64,000 bases of DNA from Sphaerosporella brunnea (lineage: Eukaryota; Ascomycota; Pezizomycetes; Pezizales; Pyronemataceae). The position numbers and the translations under genes were made by a program. A model generated the notes under the pieces. The model was not told the DNA's origin, searched no databases, and saw only the letters and a program-made list of their open reading frames with translations. Shown piece after piece: positions 1-9,357 of this stretch. The stretch is taken from contig VXIS01000217.1 in assembly GCA_008704415.1 (NCBI GenBank), positions 18,803 to 82,802 of the forward strand, read 5' to 3'. How positions within the stretch are numbered: position 1 is the stretch's first letter; every line of letters begins with the position of its first letter.

Positions 1-917
1 CGTCTCAGCAGCACCTTTGTCAATGCCTGAAATTCTAGTAGTGGGTGTGCCAAATCTTGTAGCGCAGAACTTTGCATGAGAACCTATCATCCCAGGTATT
101 AATACACAATCCGGCATTTCCGCGATTCAATATGGAACCTACAAACACGGCCTTAATAACGCCCAGATCTTGCAAGCGTTTGATGAACTTCGGCCACTCA
201 GCGTCCGTATCGTTTGTAATGGTATCTCTCATGAGCGAATTGATCAGCTGTAGGGAGTTTGCGCACAATGCATGGTCTGCGGATGAGAGCCTGTTGACCA
301 GCATCTCTAGGAATTCCGCGTGAGCCGTGATCGCCGGTTTCAGCGCCCGGAATCCGAACGGCCCAGTGTACGAACCGCGCGATGCGTTCGATATGTGAGG
401 GTGCGAAACAATAGCGACCAGTATCGACATTGCTCCTCGGAGGATATTGACGAGCGGGTGTGTAACTATCAGCTCCACGACCTAAAAACAACCATGAGCA
501 GGCTCTCTTCCCGTCCGCCCTGAAGACCCTCCATTGAGTGGTGGCCGCACTCACCCGTGAAACGAGATCCGGTGTGACATAGTCCCACCCTTTGTCCAGG
601 TCTAGCAGTCGAGAGAATGAAGTGAGTGCATAGGCCAATGTGTTTCCATTCGAGTACAGTGCCAGATTTCGCAGCTTCGCAAGGCCCCCCTGAGCAATAA
701 AGATCTCCGCAAACGAGGGGTCGCCAATGTTTGTTTGCAGCTTGAAGACTGCCATCTTCTTGACGGCATCCTGTATTCATTCGCCCAACGGCCCCTTCGG
801 TCAGCCCAGTCGTCGTTTGGAGCTCGATCCCAGGGAAAGGGGCGCATGGGCGGTGGAATTGAGCCTCTGTACCTCATCGTTCGAGAGCCGGTCTATGAGC
901 TCGGCAATGTCGTCCAT
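1..917 (-). CDS. ELMO/CED-12 family protein, 5' part only (3' end lies outside the window)
   Basis: The product resembles the armadillo-like N-terminal region of ELMO (engulfment and cell motility) proteins, which in animals act with DOCK-type exchange factors on Rac GTPases. Starting at ATG 917 (MDDIAELIDRLSNDE), I read four exons: 873-917, 555-770, 143-481 and <1-83, with introns 771-872, 482-554 and 84-142, all GT..AG. The spliced protein runs through KMAVFKLQTNIGDPSFAE, LAKLRNLALYSNGNTLAYAL, VVELIVTHPLVNILRGAMSI and ALQDLAHPLLEFQALTKVLL, with no stop. This is helical-repeat sequence. The ELMO domain and any C-terminal PH region must lie left of the window. It is divergent with YIF1, with about 370 bp between the start codons. 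Family assignment rests on recalled motif similarity. Its role in fungi is inference. Confidence 0.82.
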
Positions 918-1286
918 CACGCACGGAGAGGGCGCAAGAATCGGAGTAAGAGTTAGATATGATGTATGTATGTAAAAGTAAAGTATGTACGCGGGGATTA
1001 AGATGGGTACAGGGGGCGGGCGCTCGTTTAATGCAGCTGTAAATAGCGGGTTTTTTATACCCAAGAAATGATGGAGACGCGAGTTAATAACGACGCGCTG
1101 GGCTGGCCGCCTGTCAAAGAGCAAACAAACTGTCCTGACAGCAATTGATCGTCGATCGGGAAACCCGACTCACCCACTCCGTCATCGCCATCATCGTCAT
1201 CCTTATCCGACACAAAGACCGCAAAGAAAAACAGCTTCTCCTTTTCCATTCATTCATTCCAGCTCCATCAGCATCAAGCAGAGAAT

Positions 1287-2478
1287 ATGCATCGTCAAGC
1301 CGTCTCGCCACCAATCCACCACCCTGTACCTCAGCGCCCCGTCCAAGTCCCAGTGATGCAATCCCCACCACCACCGCCGCAGTCCTCGGATCCCTATGAC
1401 AACCCCTATGGCGGACACGCTCGGGGCAAACAAATGGCTATGCGCAGTTTGGCGACTTTGCGCAGGGGGGAGCTGGATTCTTTACGGATCCCATGACGGC
1501 GCAGATGGGCTTCAACGTAGCAAGAGCTGCTATGTCTGGAGGAACAGATCTTGCTGAGAAGAACGTATGTTACTTAGGCGAAGAGGATTCCGGCTCGATC
1601 TACCACTACGCTGTGCGCTGACACAGCGTAGATAACGCGTTACTTCTCATCCCTCAAACCCTACTTCGCTGTCACAAACGTCTATGTCGTCCGCAAGCTA
1701 TCAATCCTATTGAACCCATGGCGGCACGTCCCATGGTCTCGCCAGCCCACCACCCGCGCGTCCGCGCAGCGTCCCGGCGAAGCTGAAACCATCTACTTCC
1801 CGCCGTGGGAAGACCTGAACGCGCCGGACATGTACATCCCATTGATGTCCTTCGTAACCTACATCCTCCTTTCAGCGCTGTTGTACGGACTGTCTGGGAC
1901 CTTCCACCCGGAGCTCCTGGGGTACACAGCGTCATCGGCGCTGGGAGCGGTAGTCTTTGAGCTTATTGGACTACGTCTCGGCTGCTACCTCCTCAGCATT
2001 GGAAATTCGCAGCTGCTTGACCTGATCGCTTACAGCGGATACAAGTTTGTGGGCGTCATTGTGTCGATCTTGGCTACGGCAGTTCTGGGTCGTGGATGGT
2101 TGAGCTGGATCGTGTTTCTGTACTGCTATAGCGCACAAGCGTTTTTTCTGGTAAGTTGCATCTTGTCAGAACAATTTCTGTGATCACGTCTTCAATCACC
2201 ACGGTCGAGCTACCGCCGGCCGTCAAGGAAGCGTCGGCGGCATACTTTTCGGTATCATCATTCCTGATTGTCAAGAAATTAATGGGGAACAGCTTCGGAG
2301 CTTGAAATACGTGCTGCTTCCGGATTCAGATGGATCTGGAGACGCTCAGAACGTGTATACAGCGCCTCGCACTCAGAGGAAGCGCCGCACGTGGTTGCTG
2401 TTCGGATATTCGTACTTGGTGCAGCTTCTGCTGATGCTGATATTGACTTCGGGAGTCGGAAAGAAGGTCAAGGTCTAA
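1287..2478 (+). CDS. YIF1: Yif1/Hrf1-family ER-Golgi transport membrane protein
   Basis: Yif1 forms a complex with Yip1 on ER-to-Golgi COPII vesicles and binds Ypt GTPases. The start ATG 1287 opens a Pro/His-rich N-terminus. The conserved part begins near FTDPMTAQMGFNVARAAMSG, then RYFSSLKPYFAVTNVYVVRK and NPWRHVPWSR, followed by at least four hydrophobic segments and a final segment with the tail GVGKKVKV. Introns are 1565-1631 and 2151-2292, with a last exon 2293-2478. One problem: the N-terminal frame (DPYDNPYGG) and the conserved frame (NGYAQFGDFAQ) differ by one base around 1425-1433. Either a further intron 1326-1447 removes the stretch, which restores frame, or there is an indel in the sequence. 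Identification of the family is secure, the first exon is not. Confidence 0.9.
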
Positions 2479-3539
2479 ATAGTGGCTTCATGGATAAAAC
2501 CCATTCCCGCTCTTCTGTGCACTATTTCTTTTGGATTTGATGAGCTGTTCATAGGAAGGCGATTTTATGGGAATCATGAAAGTGCTGTTCCAGAAACCAC
2601 AAGTGAACACAGTCGCCAAATTTACAGTCTACCTAGTACGGGAATGCCCCCCTGAACTGGAATAGTGGTAGCACTCGTTTTTAGTCAGATTTCCGATTCC
2701 GAAAGCGTTGTTTGGATAACAGTTGGAGGACCCACATCGAGTCTCAAAGGGCCCGTTTTTGCTTGCCTTGTAGAGATCACTGCCCAAGCAATCTAGGGAT
2801 CTGGGCCGTGCACTTTGGGCCTCTAAAAACGCCATAATCCCGCTTGTTTGTAAACATCACAGAATCTCACTCAATATTGCCAAAAACGGCAAGATTTTCG
2901 CTACCGAAACCAAGTGTCGCGTACCTTGAAACGTCACGTGCTCGCATATTCCCCCCTCTGCGAGCACACCTCCTCATGCTCCCTCATTTCTCCTCTATCG
3001 TCCGCCTCCTCGTGCTCCCCTATCCGCTCCCCCATTCGCTCCCCCGCCTGCAGCCCAACTGCTTCCATGAACAGAACGTGTTTAACCGTGCCGAGAGCCT
3101 TCGTGAAGCCGTCTACCAGTTGGTCTTCGCTAGCCACGTAAGCTGGTTTTTGGATATCCCATCCCTCAACCCGTGATAGTGCACACGGATGTGTCAAGTC
3201 GTATTGGCAAAACCGTTGCCTAGTGCCGTGATGCCGGAGGTGTTGTCCCCTCGTAGTATCACCGACTGGTCTGCAGTGTTTGGCGGCAGACGGACCGAGA
3301 AAGCGAACTCTCCGTGCTATCTGGGGCCGGCCGAGACCGGGGTTGGGTCGCCAAAAGCTTGTCGTGTGGGTCGTTGTGAGGGCAGGCCAATGCGATGTGT
3401 ATTTGTACCAAGAGTATCTGGTGCATGAACCCACTCCCCCAATGATGGCTATCATTTATTGATTACAATTTACCACCTCTTGTCCCGACCCACGATTGCG
3501 TACGTACGGTCTATCCTATCTACTGCTGCTACCTACACG
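2479..3539. other. Intergenic stretch with retroelement debris
   Basis: Between the YIF1 and GET3 stop codons I see no intact gene. About 2934-3290 holds the copia relic listed separately. 2479-2930 shows no coding signal I recognise, and 3300-3539 is only the 3' flank of GET3. Confidence 0.5.
2934..3290 (-). pseudogene. Ty1/copia retrotransposon relic (RNase H end of pol)
   Basis: On the minus strand one reading frame gives QSVILRGDNTSGITALGNG followed by a stop, then HIRVHYHGLRDGI. A second frame continues with YVASEDQLVDGFTKALGTVKH. In intact copia elements these are the end of the RNase H domain: a D-N-x-S-A-I stretch, the K-H-I-D-x-R-Y-H motif and the D-Q-L-A-D-x-x-T-K-x-L motif. The stop and frame changes show the copy is dead. 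I found no flanking LTR pair or integrase within a kilobase, so it is a 3' fragment. The stop and C-to-T-like changes are compatible with decay by RIP or drift, which I cannot separate by eye. Confidence 0.7.
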
Positions 3540-4661
3540 TTACTGCTTCTCATCCTCCTCCTCAACATCCTCCACCTCCTCCACCGGCGGCTGGTAAGGA
3601 TGTACTAGCATCTCTGAGAACTTGGTCAGCTTCTCGACGCCGCGAACTTCCTCGGTGAGCATGGGGATCTTGACGACGTTGAAATCTTCGTATAGTTCCT
3701 CGATCTGCTCCAGGTATTTCTTCTGCATTTTCCGTCGTGCGTTGCAGTAGTCGCACTTGCTGCCCTGCGAGGGGAACAGGAGCTGGTTCACTACAATGCT
3801 GTGTGTGTCGATTTGGTAGCTGTTGAGCTCTTGTATCATGCGCTCGGTTTCGTAGAGGGAAAGGAACTCGGCAATGCAGACGCAAACGAACCTGCAGAGT
3901 AACCAATATAAGCTTCTGTTTAGACGCCGGGGTTTCTTTGTGGAAGGGTGGGGAGGGGAATTGGGGGCTAACGTCGTCAACTCGGCATCCTTGAACTGCT
4001 TTGAAACTTCACCGATAACCTCGCGCATGCTCTGCATCTTCTGCATCATCTCCTCCATCTGCGGAGCTCCCTGCGCTCCGAGGATTCCATTCAACATCGG
4101 CCCGAAGCGTCCACTGAGCTCACTGATCTTTCCCAACGCCTTTTCGAGCACGGTTGGGAACTGCAGGAACCGCAGCGTGTGTCCCGTCGGCGCCGTGTCG
4201 AAAATGATAACGGAGTAGGACAAGCTCTTGACTTGCTTCAGCACCTCCGCGAACGACATGGCCTCGTCGACACCGGGGATGCTGAAGGCGATGTCCTGCA
4301 TCACGCCGCTGAGCGGGTTGTTGCTGCCCGCGCCGTCCGCACTCTCCATCAACTCCTGGATCGAACCGGTCGGATCTATCTCCATCGCGGAAAGGTTGTC
4401 GAAGCCATTAACTTTCCTGGCTTCCTTGCCGAATTTCTGGTTAAACGCGTCCGACAGGTTATGGGCCGGGTCGGTAGAGATCAGCAGCACGCTCTCGCGC
4501 ACCTTCGCCAGCTGAATCGCCAGCGAACATGAGGTCGTCGTCTTGCCCACACCTCCCTTGCCGCCGACAAAGATCCACCGCAGGGATTTCTGGTCCAGAA
4601 TAGGCTGGAGAGATGGCTCTAAGGGGTCGAGATCCGCGTCGAGATGGGCTACTTCTGACAT
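3540..4661 (-). CDS. GET3: Get3 ATPase, tail-anchored protein targeting factor
   Basis: Get3 is the cytosolic ATPase that carries tail-anchored membrane proteins to the Get1/Get2 receptor on the ER. Two exons: 3973-4661 and 3540-3891, with an 81-nt intron 3892-3972 starting GTTAGC. Visible motifs are the deviant Walker [12 protein letters not shown] near residue 33, the switch [13 protein letters not shown], the switch II region [14 protein letters not shown], the A-loop-side motif VVNQLLFP, and the CDYC zinc motif that bridges the homodimer. The C-terminus is acidic, as in other fungal Get3. After splicing the length is about 345 residues, normal for the family. The start is the first ATG in frame, followed by a short acidic leader usual in ascomycetes. 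Confidence 0.96.
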   Translation of the reverse strand: MSEVAHLDADLDPLEPSLQPILDQKSLRWIFVGGKGGVGKTTTSCSLAIQLAKVRESVLLISTDPAHNLSDAFNQKFGKEARKVNGFDNLSAMEIDPTGSIQELMESADGAGSNNPLSGVMQDIAFSIPGVDEAMSFAEVLKQVKSLSYSVIIFDTAPTGHTLRFLQFPTVLEKALGKISELSGRFGPMLNGILGAQGAPQMEEMMQKMQSMREVIGEVSKQFKDAELTTLAPNSPPHPSTKKPRRLNRSLYWLLCRFVCVCIAEFLSLYETERMIQELNSYQIDTHSIVVNQLLFPSQGSKCDYCNARRKMQKKYLEQIEELYEDFNVVKIPMLTEEVRGVEKLTKFSEMLVHPYQPPVEEVEDVEEEDEKQ

Positions 4662-6289
4662 TTTGTGAGGGGTGGTTGCGGGTTATGGTGCACCGGTGTG
4701 GTAAGTTTGAAGGTGAGGTAAAGGCACGGGTGACGTGGCGGGGGGTTCACAGAGCCGCACTCGGTTGTAGCACATGACTTGCTAATCCCTGCGCCCTGCA
4801 CTACCCCCTCCTATCGCTTGGAGCCTTGGAGTTTCCGTGTAATTGGCACCTTTCCTTGGATTGATCTTCTCCCGAATGTAATTTCGTAGAGATCAAGTTT
4901 GAATCGCAGCGAGCGGCTTCGCAGGTTTCATTTGACCCCTTACCTGTCCTTTTTTGCTTGAAAATTCGTGAAGTTTTATTCTTGCAGGCGGTGCCCTGCA
5001 GAGTGATGCAAGGGCAGCTGAGGGTTAGGGTGACCGAAAATTATTGCCGTTGATATTCCACGTGCCATCAGGTAAAGACAAGTAGCCGCGCCTCAACAAT
5101 TGAGAGATTAATATTGTGACACCGTGCAGATTAAAGGCGGCCCAACACCCGACCGGGGGTACCAGCCGGATCTAGAGACAGCCTCAGCTCTTCAGGCTTA
5201 CCCGAGTGACAGAACATGATTCAGAATATTTCTTTCGCCCGCGGCCGGGGTACCTTTTTTCCTGAAATAGAGAGAGAACGCGCGCGCATTTCAGCAATTA
5301 AGAGGCGAGGATCCCTAGGAATAAATATAGTACGTATGCGTATACGACATGATGAGGCTGTACAGCGCTGTAACTACTGCATACCTACCTGGAGAGCGTG
5401 AATATTCAAAGGGGTGTTGTTTCAGCCTCGGAGCGGAGGCAACGTCGACTGCATGGCGCATGCATCCCACCGGTTCGTAAATATTACCTGCATGAATCCA
5501 ATCAACCCACTCATTATGTGCATAAACACTCCCGCTGCCGGTATCCGCGATACAAAAAGGGGCACACGCGTAAAGAGTACCGTAGAGAGTCGGTACTAAG
5601 GCAATGTGGCTAAGTGACTTTGCCATGAGGCTGAGTGACTTCTCCACAGAGCGCAGTGACTTTGCCACATTGCCTTAGTACCGAATCTCTACGGTATAGT
5701 TTATTTACTCCTACAATCACAGCCGCTCGCAGTAGTAGAAGCCAGTCATGGAAAATAATAACAGGCTTTTGTACATTACATCCACCCATTCCCAACCAGC
5801 TACCAATACCCAACTCAGCAGGCCATTCAAATAACAAAATAGCACACACACCGCACAAGCACCGAACGAATATTGATAGAAATTAAAAAAAAGGAAAAAA
5901 AAAAAGAAAAACACCACTCCCTGTTGACCACACATATCCCGAAAAACAAAACACAGAACTCCCATACCCAAAAGATACAAAACAAACCCGGAGATATGTA
6001 TAGGGGTAAAAATGCAAACGGGGCCACCGCCGAAAGACAGAATAAACGGGGAAAAAGATGAAAGAAACAAAAAAAAAACATGTACAAAATCCGGAAAGCC
6101 CACCCACTATGTGCCCCTTCGCCACCAAACTCCTGTTACTTTGATACCAAGAAAAGAAAGATTCGAGGCCGTCTTGGCCATTTCCTCCCGGTTGCATACC
6201 CACCGCTCCATCTAAAACCACCGTTGCAGCACCATCGATGCATGCGGAAGCGCTGAAAATCTCAACCCTGTTCCGTGCAGACCGGTTCC
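4662..6289. other. Intergenic region between GET3 and REG1
   Basis: The two genes point the same way, so this holds the GET3 promoter and the REG1 3' flank. Apart from the 115-bp MITE at 5580-5694 I see no gene. Long hydrophobic minus-strand frames at 5717-6314 come from A-rich sequence on the plus strand and are not coding. Confidence 0.5.
5580..5694. mobile_element. 115-bp MITE with 31-bp terminal inverted repeats and TA target duplication
   Basis: 5580-5610 (starting CCGTAGAGAGTCGG) is the inverse of 5664-5694, with 30 of 31 positions matching. The dinucleotide TA lies directly outside both ends (5578-5579 and 5695-5696), the target duplication made by Tc1/mariner/pogo-type transposases. 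The 53-bp interior contains three tandem copies of a roughly 21-bp unit built on AGTGACTTTGCC. The element encodes nothing. Confidence 0.82.
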
Positions 6290-8044
6290 TTATCTTCTCC
6301 AACCCACATTCCACAATACGTGCGCAATGTCTCGAGCGGTGTTCACGGCGTCCACCGCACGTCCAAACAACCCCGCTTCCGTAGCATCGTCGTCGTCCCA
6401 GGAGCCGAAATTGGGCAGTTCATAATCGTCCACATCCGAGTTGTTCGCTGAAGATGTGCTACCTCCGAATGTCGGCCGAATAGTGGCATTGCTGTCCCTG
6501 CGGCTCGAGAAACCACTGCTACTCGGTTCCCAATCTAGGCCCGCCATATCATCGTCATCATCTTCCAAGACATAAGACTTGACTCCAGAAAAAGTTTTTG
6601 TGGTTGCTGGTGCGGGAGATGGTGCTGAGACGGCCTTGTATGTAGAAAACAGCGAATTCAATGACAAGAATGATCCTCCTGACTTCTTGGGCTGTTCATC
6701 CTTGTACTTGAGTGTCGTCGACGGAAGGTGCGCTATTGTTAGAGGCTCGTTGGGAGTGCCCTTGTCGTTGCACTTGCTATTCCCTCGTGACTTGGCCATC
6801 GTGATGCAATCATCCGAAGAGCTGTCGTCAGCGTCGTATCTCCTGCCGTACATGTAGTCGTCGAAATCGTCGTTCTCGTCGTCTGTCTCCACTGCAATAC
6901 ATTGCTGAACTTGATCGTTGAAATGTATGTGCTTTTTCGGCGAAGGTGACTGACAGCCGGTCGAAACAGCGGATGGAAGATCGTTGGTGTTCAGGACAGA
7001 GTTGTATTTGGAATTTCGGTAAGACCCAAAGTTTGAGTCTGTCTGCGCTACCACACCCGGCGTTTTAGGCGGGTAAAGAGAGTTTGACTGTTGCGATTCA
7101 ATGGCTGCTGTGGCTTGCTTGAGCAAACTAGAAGTCGACAGGGACTTCTGCAGCATAATCTCAGACATGCTTCGTTTCTTCAGGATCGGTTTTGTTTTGT
7201 ATAACGACCCTGATGATTGCTTGGGCTCTGCAGGCGATGCCACGGGTGACGCTGGCGAATGGCTGGTAATTGTTTCCGCGCCAACAGACAGCGGTCCGTA
7301 CAGCCAGGTGACGTCGCAATCCTTCAGCCTAGAGACAGTCAGTGGTGGTGAATGCGCAAAACTACCGAGTACACCCCACCAATTTAGCTTGTTCGCAGAC
7401 AGCGTCTTCAATCCGTTCTTTTTCTTTGCCCATGTTCTCCACGACGCATTCTCTAATCGCGCTGAATTGGTGTGCGTCTTTCGCTTGCCGACCATATACC
7501 GCCATGAGGCCCAAATATCCTCCTCCCTCCACTCGTGAGAAAGGTAATCTACATGACGAGACGGTTCGTGTGTAAGGAATGTATCGTCGGCCGCATTTGG
7601 TCTCACAAACAAGGTCTCGGGATCTGGCAGCTCAGGGGTAGATTGTCGGCTTGGGCATTCTGTGCTTTCGTCCTCCTCCGTGGGCCGCAGAGGTTCCGAT
7701 AATGGTGATGGTGGAGGTGACAGCGCTGCTACGCCAAAGTCGTACACTGGCAGGAAAAGAGAATCGTCTTGATCCGAGGGGTCTAAACATATGCTGCTCG
7801 AGACAGAAGTCGTAGAGGACTGCGTCGAGTAGGCGACGCTTGATAGGTCGGGGGACGACGCCACGGAAGATGGTGGTGGAGAGTATTTGCGAATAGGAAA
7901 AGGACTGTAAGTGTTGTCTGGTTGAGATCGCGGAACCGATTTCTCGTATGGCGGTGTGTAGGAAGGCTGGGGTGAGCGGCAGCGCGGCGAAGAAGAGCGA
8001 TAGTAACCGTCCAGTTGAACAGGAACTCTCAAAACGTCGGCCAT
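6290..8044 (-). CDS. REG1: Reg1/Hex2-like regulatory subunit of type-1 protein phosphatase
   Basis: In yeast Reg1 directs the phosphatase Glc7 to Snf1 kinase and so mediates glucose repression. The conserved core (DUF1752 type) reads HVDYLSHEWREEDIWASWR, then SARLENASWRTWAK, LNW and LKDCDVTWLYGPL. A probable PP1-docking site of RVxF type is seen in KKHIHFNDQVQQC, followed by acidic tracts. The rest is low-complexity, Ser/Pro-rich and presumably disordered, as in the family. I infer one intron, 7329-7379: 51 nt, GTGGGG..CTAG, stop-free. Its removal joins LNW to LKDC without the extra residues. Start ATG 8044 is the first in frame. The protein is about 567 residues spliced, shorter than yeast Reg1 but usual for filamentous fungi. 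Confidence 0.85.
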   Translation of the reverse strand: MADVLRVPVQLDGYYRSSSPRCRSPQPSYTPPYEKSVPRSQPDNTYSPFPIRKYSPPPSSVASSPDLSSVAYSTQSSTTSVSSSICLDPSDQDDSLFLPVYDFGVAALSPPPSPLSEPLRPTEEDESTECPSRQSTPELPDPETLFVRPNAADDTFLTHEPSRHVDYLSHEWREEDIWASWRYMVGKRKTHTNSARLENASWRTWAKKKNGLKTLSANKLNWWGVLGSFAHSPPLTVSRLKDCDVTWLYGPLSVGAETITSHSPASPVASPAEPKQSSGSLYKTKPILKKRSMSEIMLQKSLSTSSLLKQATAAIESQQSNSLYPPKTPGVVAQTDSNFGSYRNSKYNSVLNTNDLPSAVSTGCQSPSPKKHIHFNDQVQQCIAVETDDENDDFDDYMYGRRYDADDSSSDDCITMAKSRGNSKCNDKGTPNEPLTIAHLPSTTLKYKDEQPKKSGGSFLSLNSLFSTYKAVSAPSPAPATTKTFSGVKSYVLEDDDDDMAGLDWEPSSSGFSSRRDSNATIRPTFGGSTSSANNSDVDDYELPNFGSWDDDDATEAGLFGRAVDAVNTARDIAHVLWNVGWRR

Positions 8045-8112
8045 GCTGGCTGTGGCCGCAAGCGCGGGGAGTGCTGTGTAGTAGTGGTATCAATGGAGGA
8101 GGTCCGTGGTAG

Positions 8113-8138
8113 TTTTTTTTTTTTTTTTTTTTTTTTTT
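8113..8138. repeat. Poly(T) tract upstream of REG1
   Basis: An uninterrupted run of about 26 T on the plus strand (poly(A) on the REG1 sense strand), 70 bp upstream of the REG1 start. Such dA:dT tracts commonly keep promoters nucleosome-free. That role is inferred. Confidence 0.8.
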
Positions 8139-9313
8139 CCCCGGTGCGTCGCGCACGGTCACTAGTAGTGCAGGATGCGTATATCGTCAACTGGAAAGAC
8201 AGATGTTGCAATATCACGGTGTCCTCTTTGACGACGATAGTTGGTTGGTTGGTTGATTGGTGAGGGATGAGGGGTGGAGAGTGGGGCGGAGGAAGGGAAA
8301 AGGTTCAGAAGGTTGGAGAGAGGCGAAGAGTTTCGAGGGGCGGAGTTGTGGGAGGAGGAGGAGTGGATGGCGTCAAAGGAGAGAATGGAAAGACGGGGAT
8401 ATTCGCATTATTTAGCATTTTGAAGGAGATGACAAGGATGGTTGGATATTGCAGCCGAAGAGGAAACGCTCCAAGCAGGTACAGACGTTTTTATTATTGC
8501 ATGTATGCGAATAAGTACTTACTTATTTATCAATTATTATTTTTACTTTTTTTTATTTTTTCTATCCGCTCCTTTATGTCACTCTGCTCAACAGGTCAAG
8601 GGCTCTCCAACCGAAGTGATAAGTTATGCCTTATTTTCACAGAGTCTGCACATGGAATTAATTCTCCCCTTTCCCAATTTGTTCTTTCGTTTCCCGAGCC
8701 AACCCAGAGCGGACCTATCTATCGCCTGCCCTAATGAGATAGAGTTGAATTGCTGCATGGAAACTCTTGGCCCTTCGTTTGTCCAACCAACCTGCAACGA
8801 ACGCCTCGAATTCTCACATAGCTACCCTACATACTCCCCACACCCCTCCTCCTAGTGCCTCAGCATTCTGTGGGGATGAAGGATGGGCCAATACAAGAGC
8901 CGTTCCGAACGTTGGCATTCAAGATGAGCTTTGCGCTGCAATCTTTGTGTCACACTTCTTCCACTCATGCGCGGAGAAAATCGCCTCCGAGTCCCGGTGC
9001 GGTTCCCGAATCTCGGAACCGCCGCGCAAAGGCCAGTGCCACAGGGTCCAGTGACGGCGGGACCTGACGCTGGACCTGACGTCGTCCGCTCCGATATCTC
9101 CCGCCTCCGCTGCCCGCGCCGCGCGCGAAAGTTTGATGCTGGACCACACCCCGGCGGCGTGTGGCTTTACTTGGACAGGCGGACCACAACCGGTCGAATA
9201 GAGTGCCGGTACATAGATATGCGGTCCGTCTCTAGAGTAGAATACAAATGCGAAGTCCGACTTTTGGCTTGCAGCACACGGCCTGCATTAACGCAAGCAG
9301 GATGATGTTGGCG

Positions 9314-9357
<44 letters not shown>

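Noticed and set aside
5717..6314. Long hydrophobic minus-strand frames rich in Phe
   Set aside because: They are translations of A-rich plus-strand sequence in the REG1 3' flank. No family motif and no splice-consistent structure.
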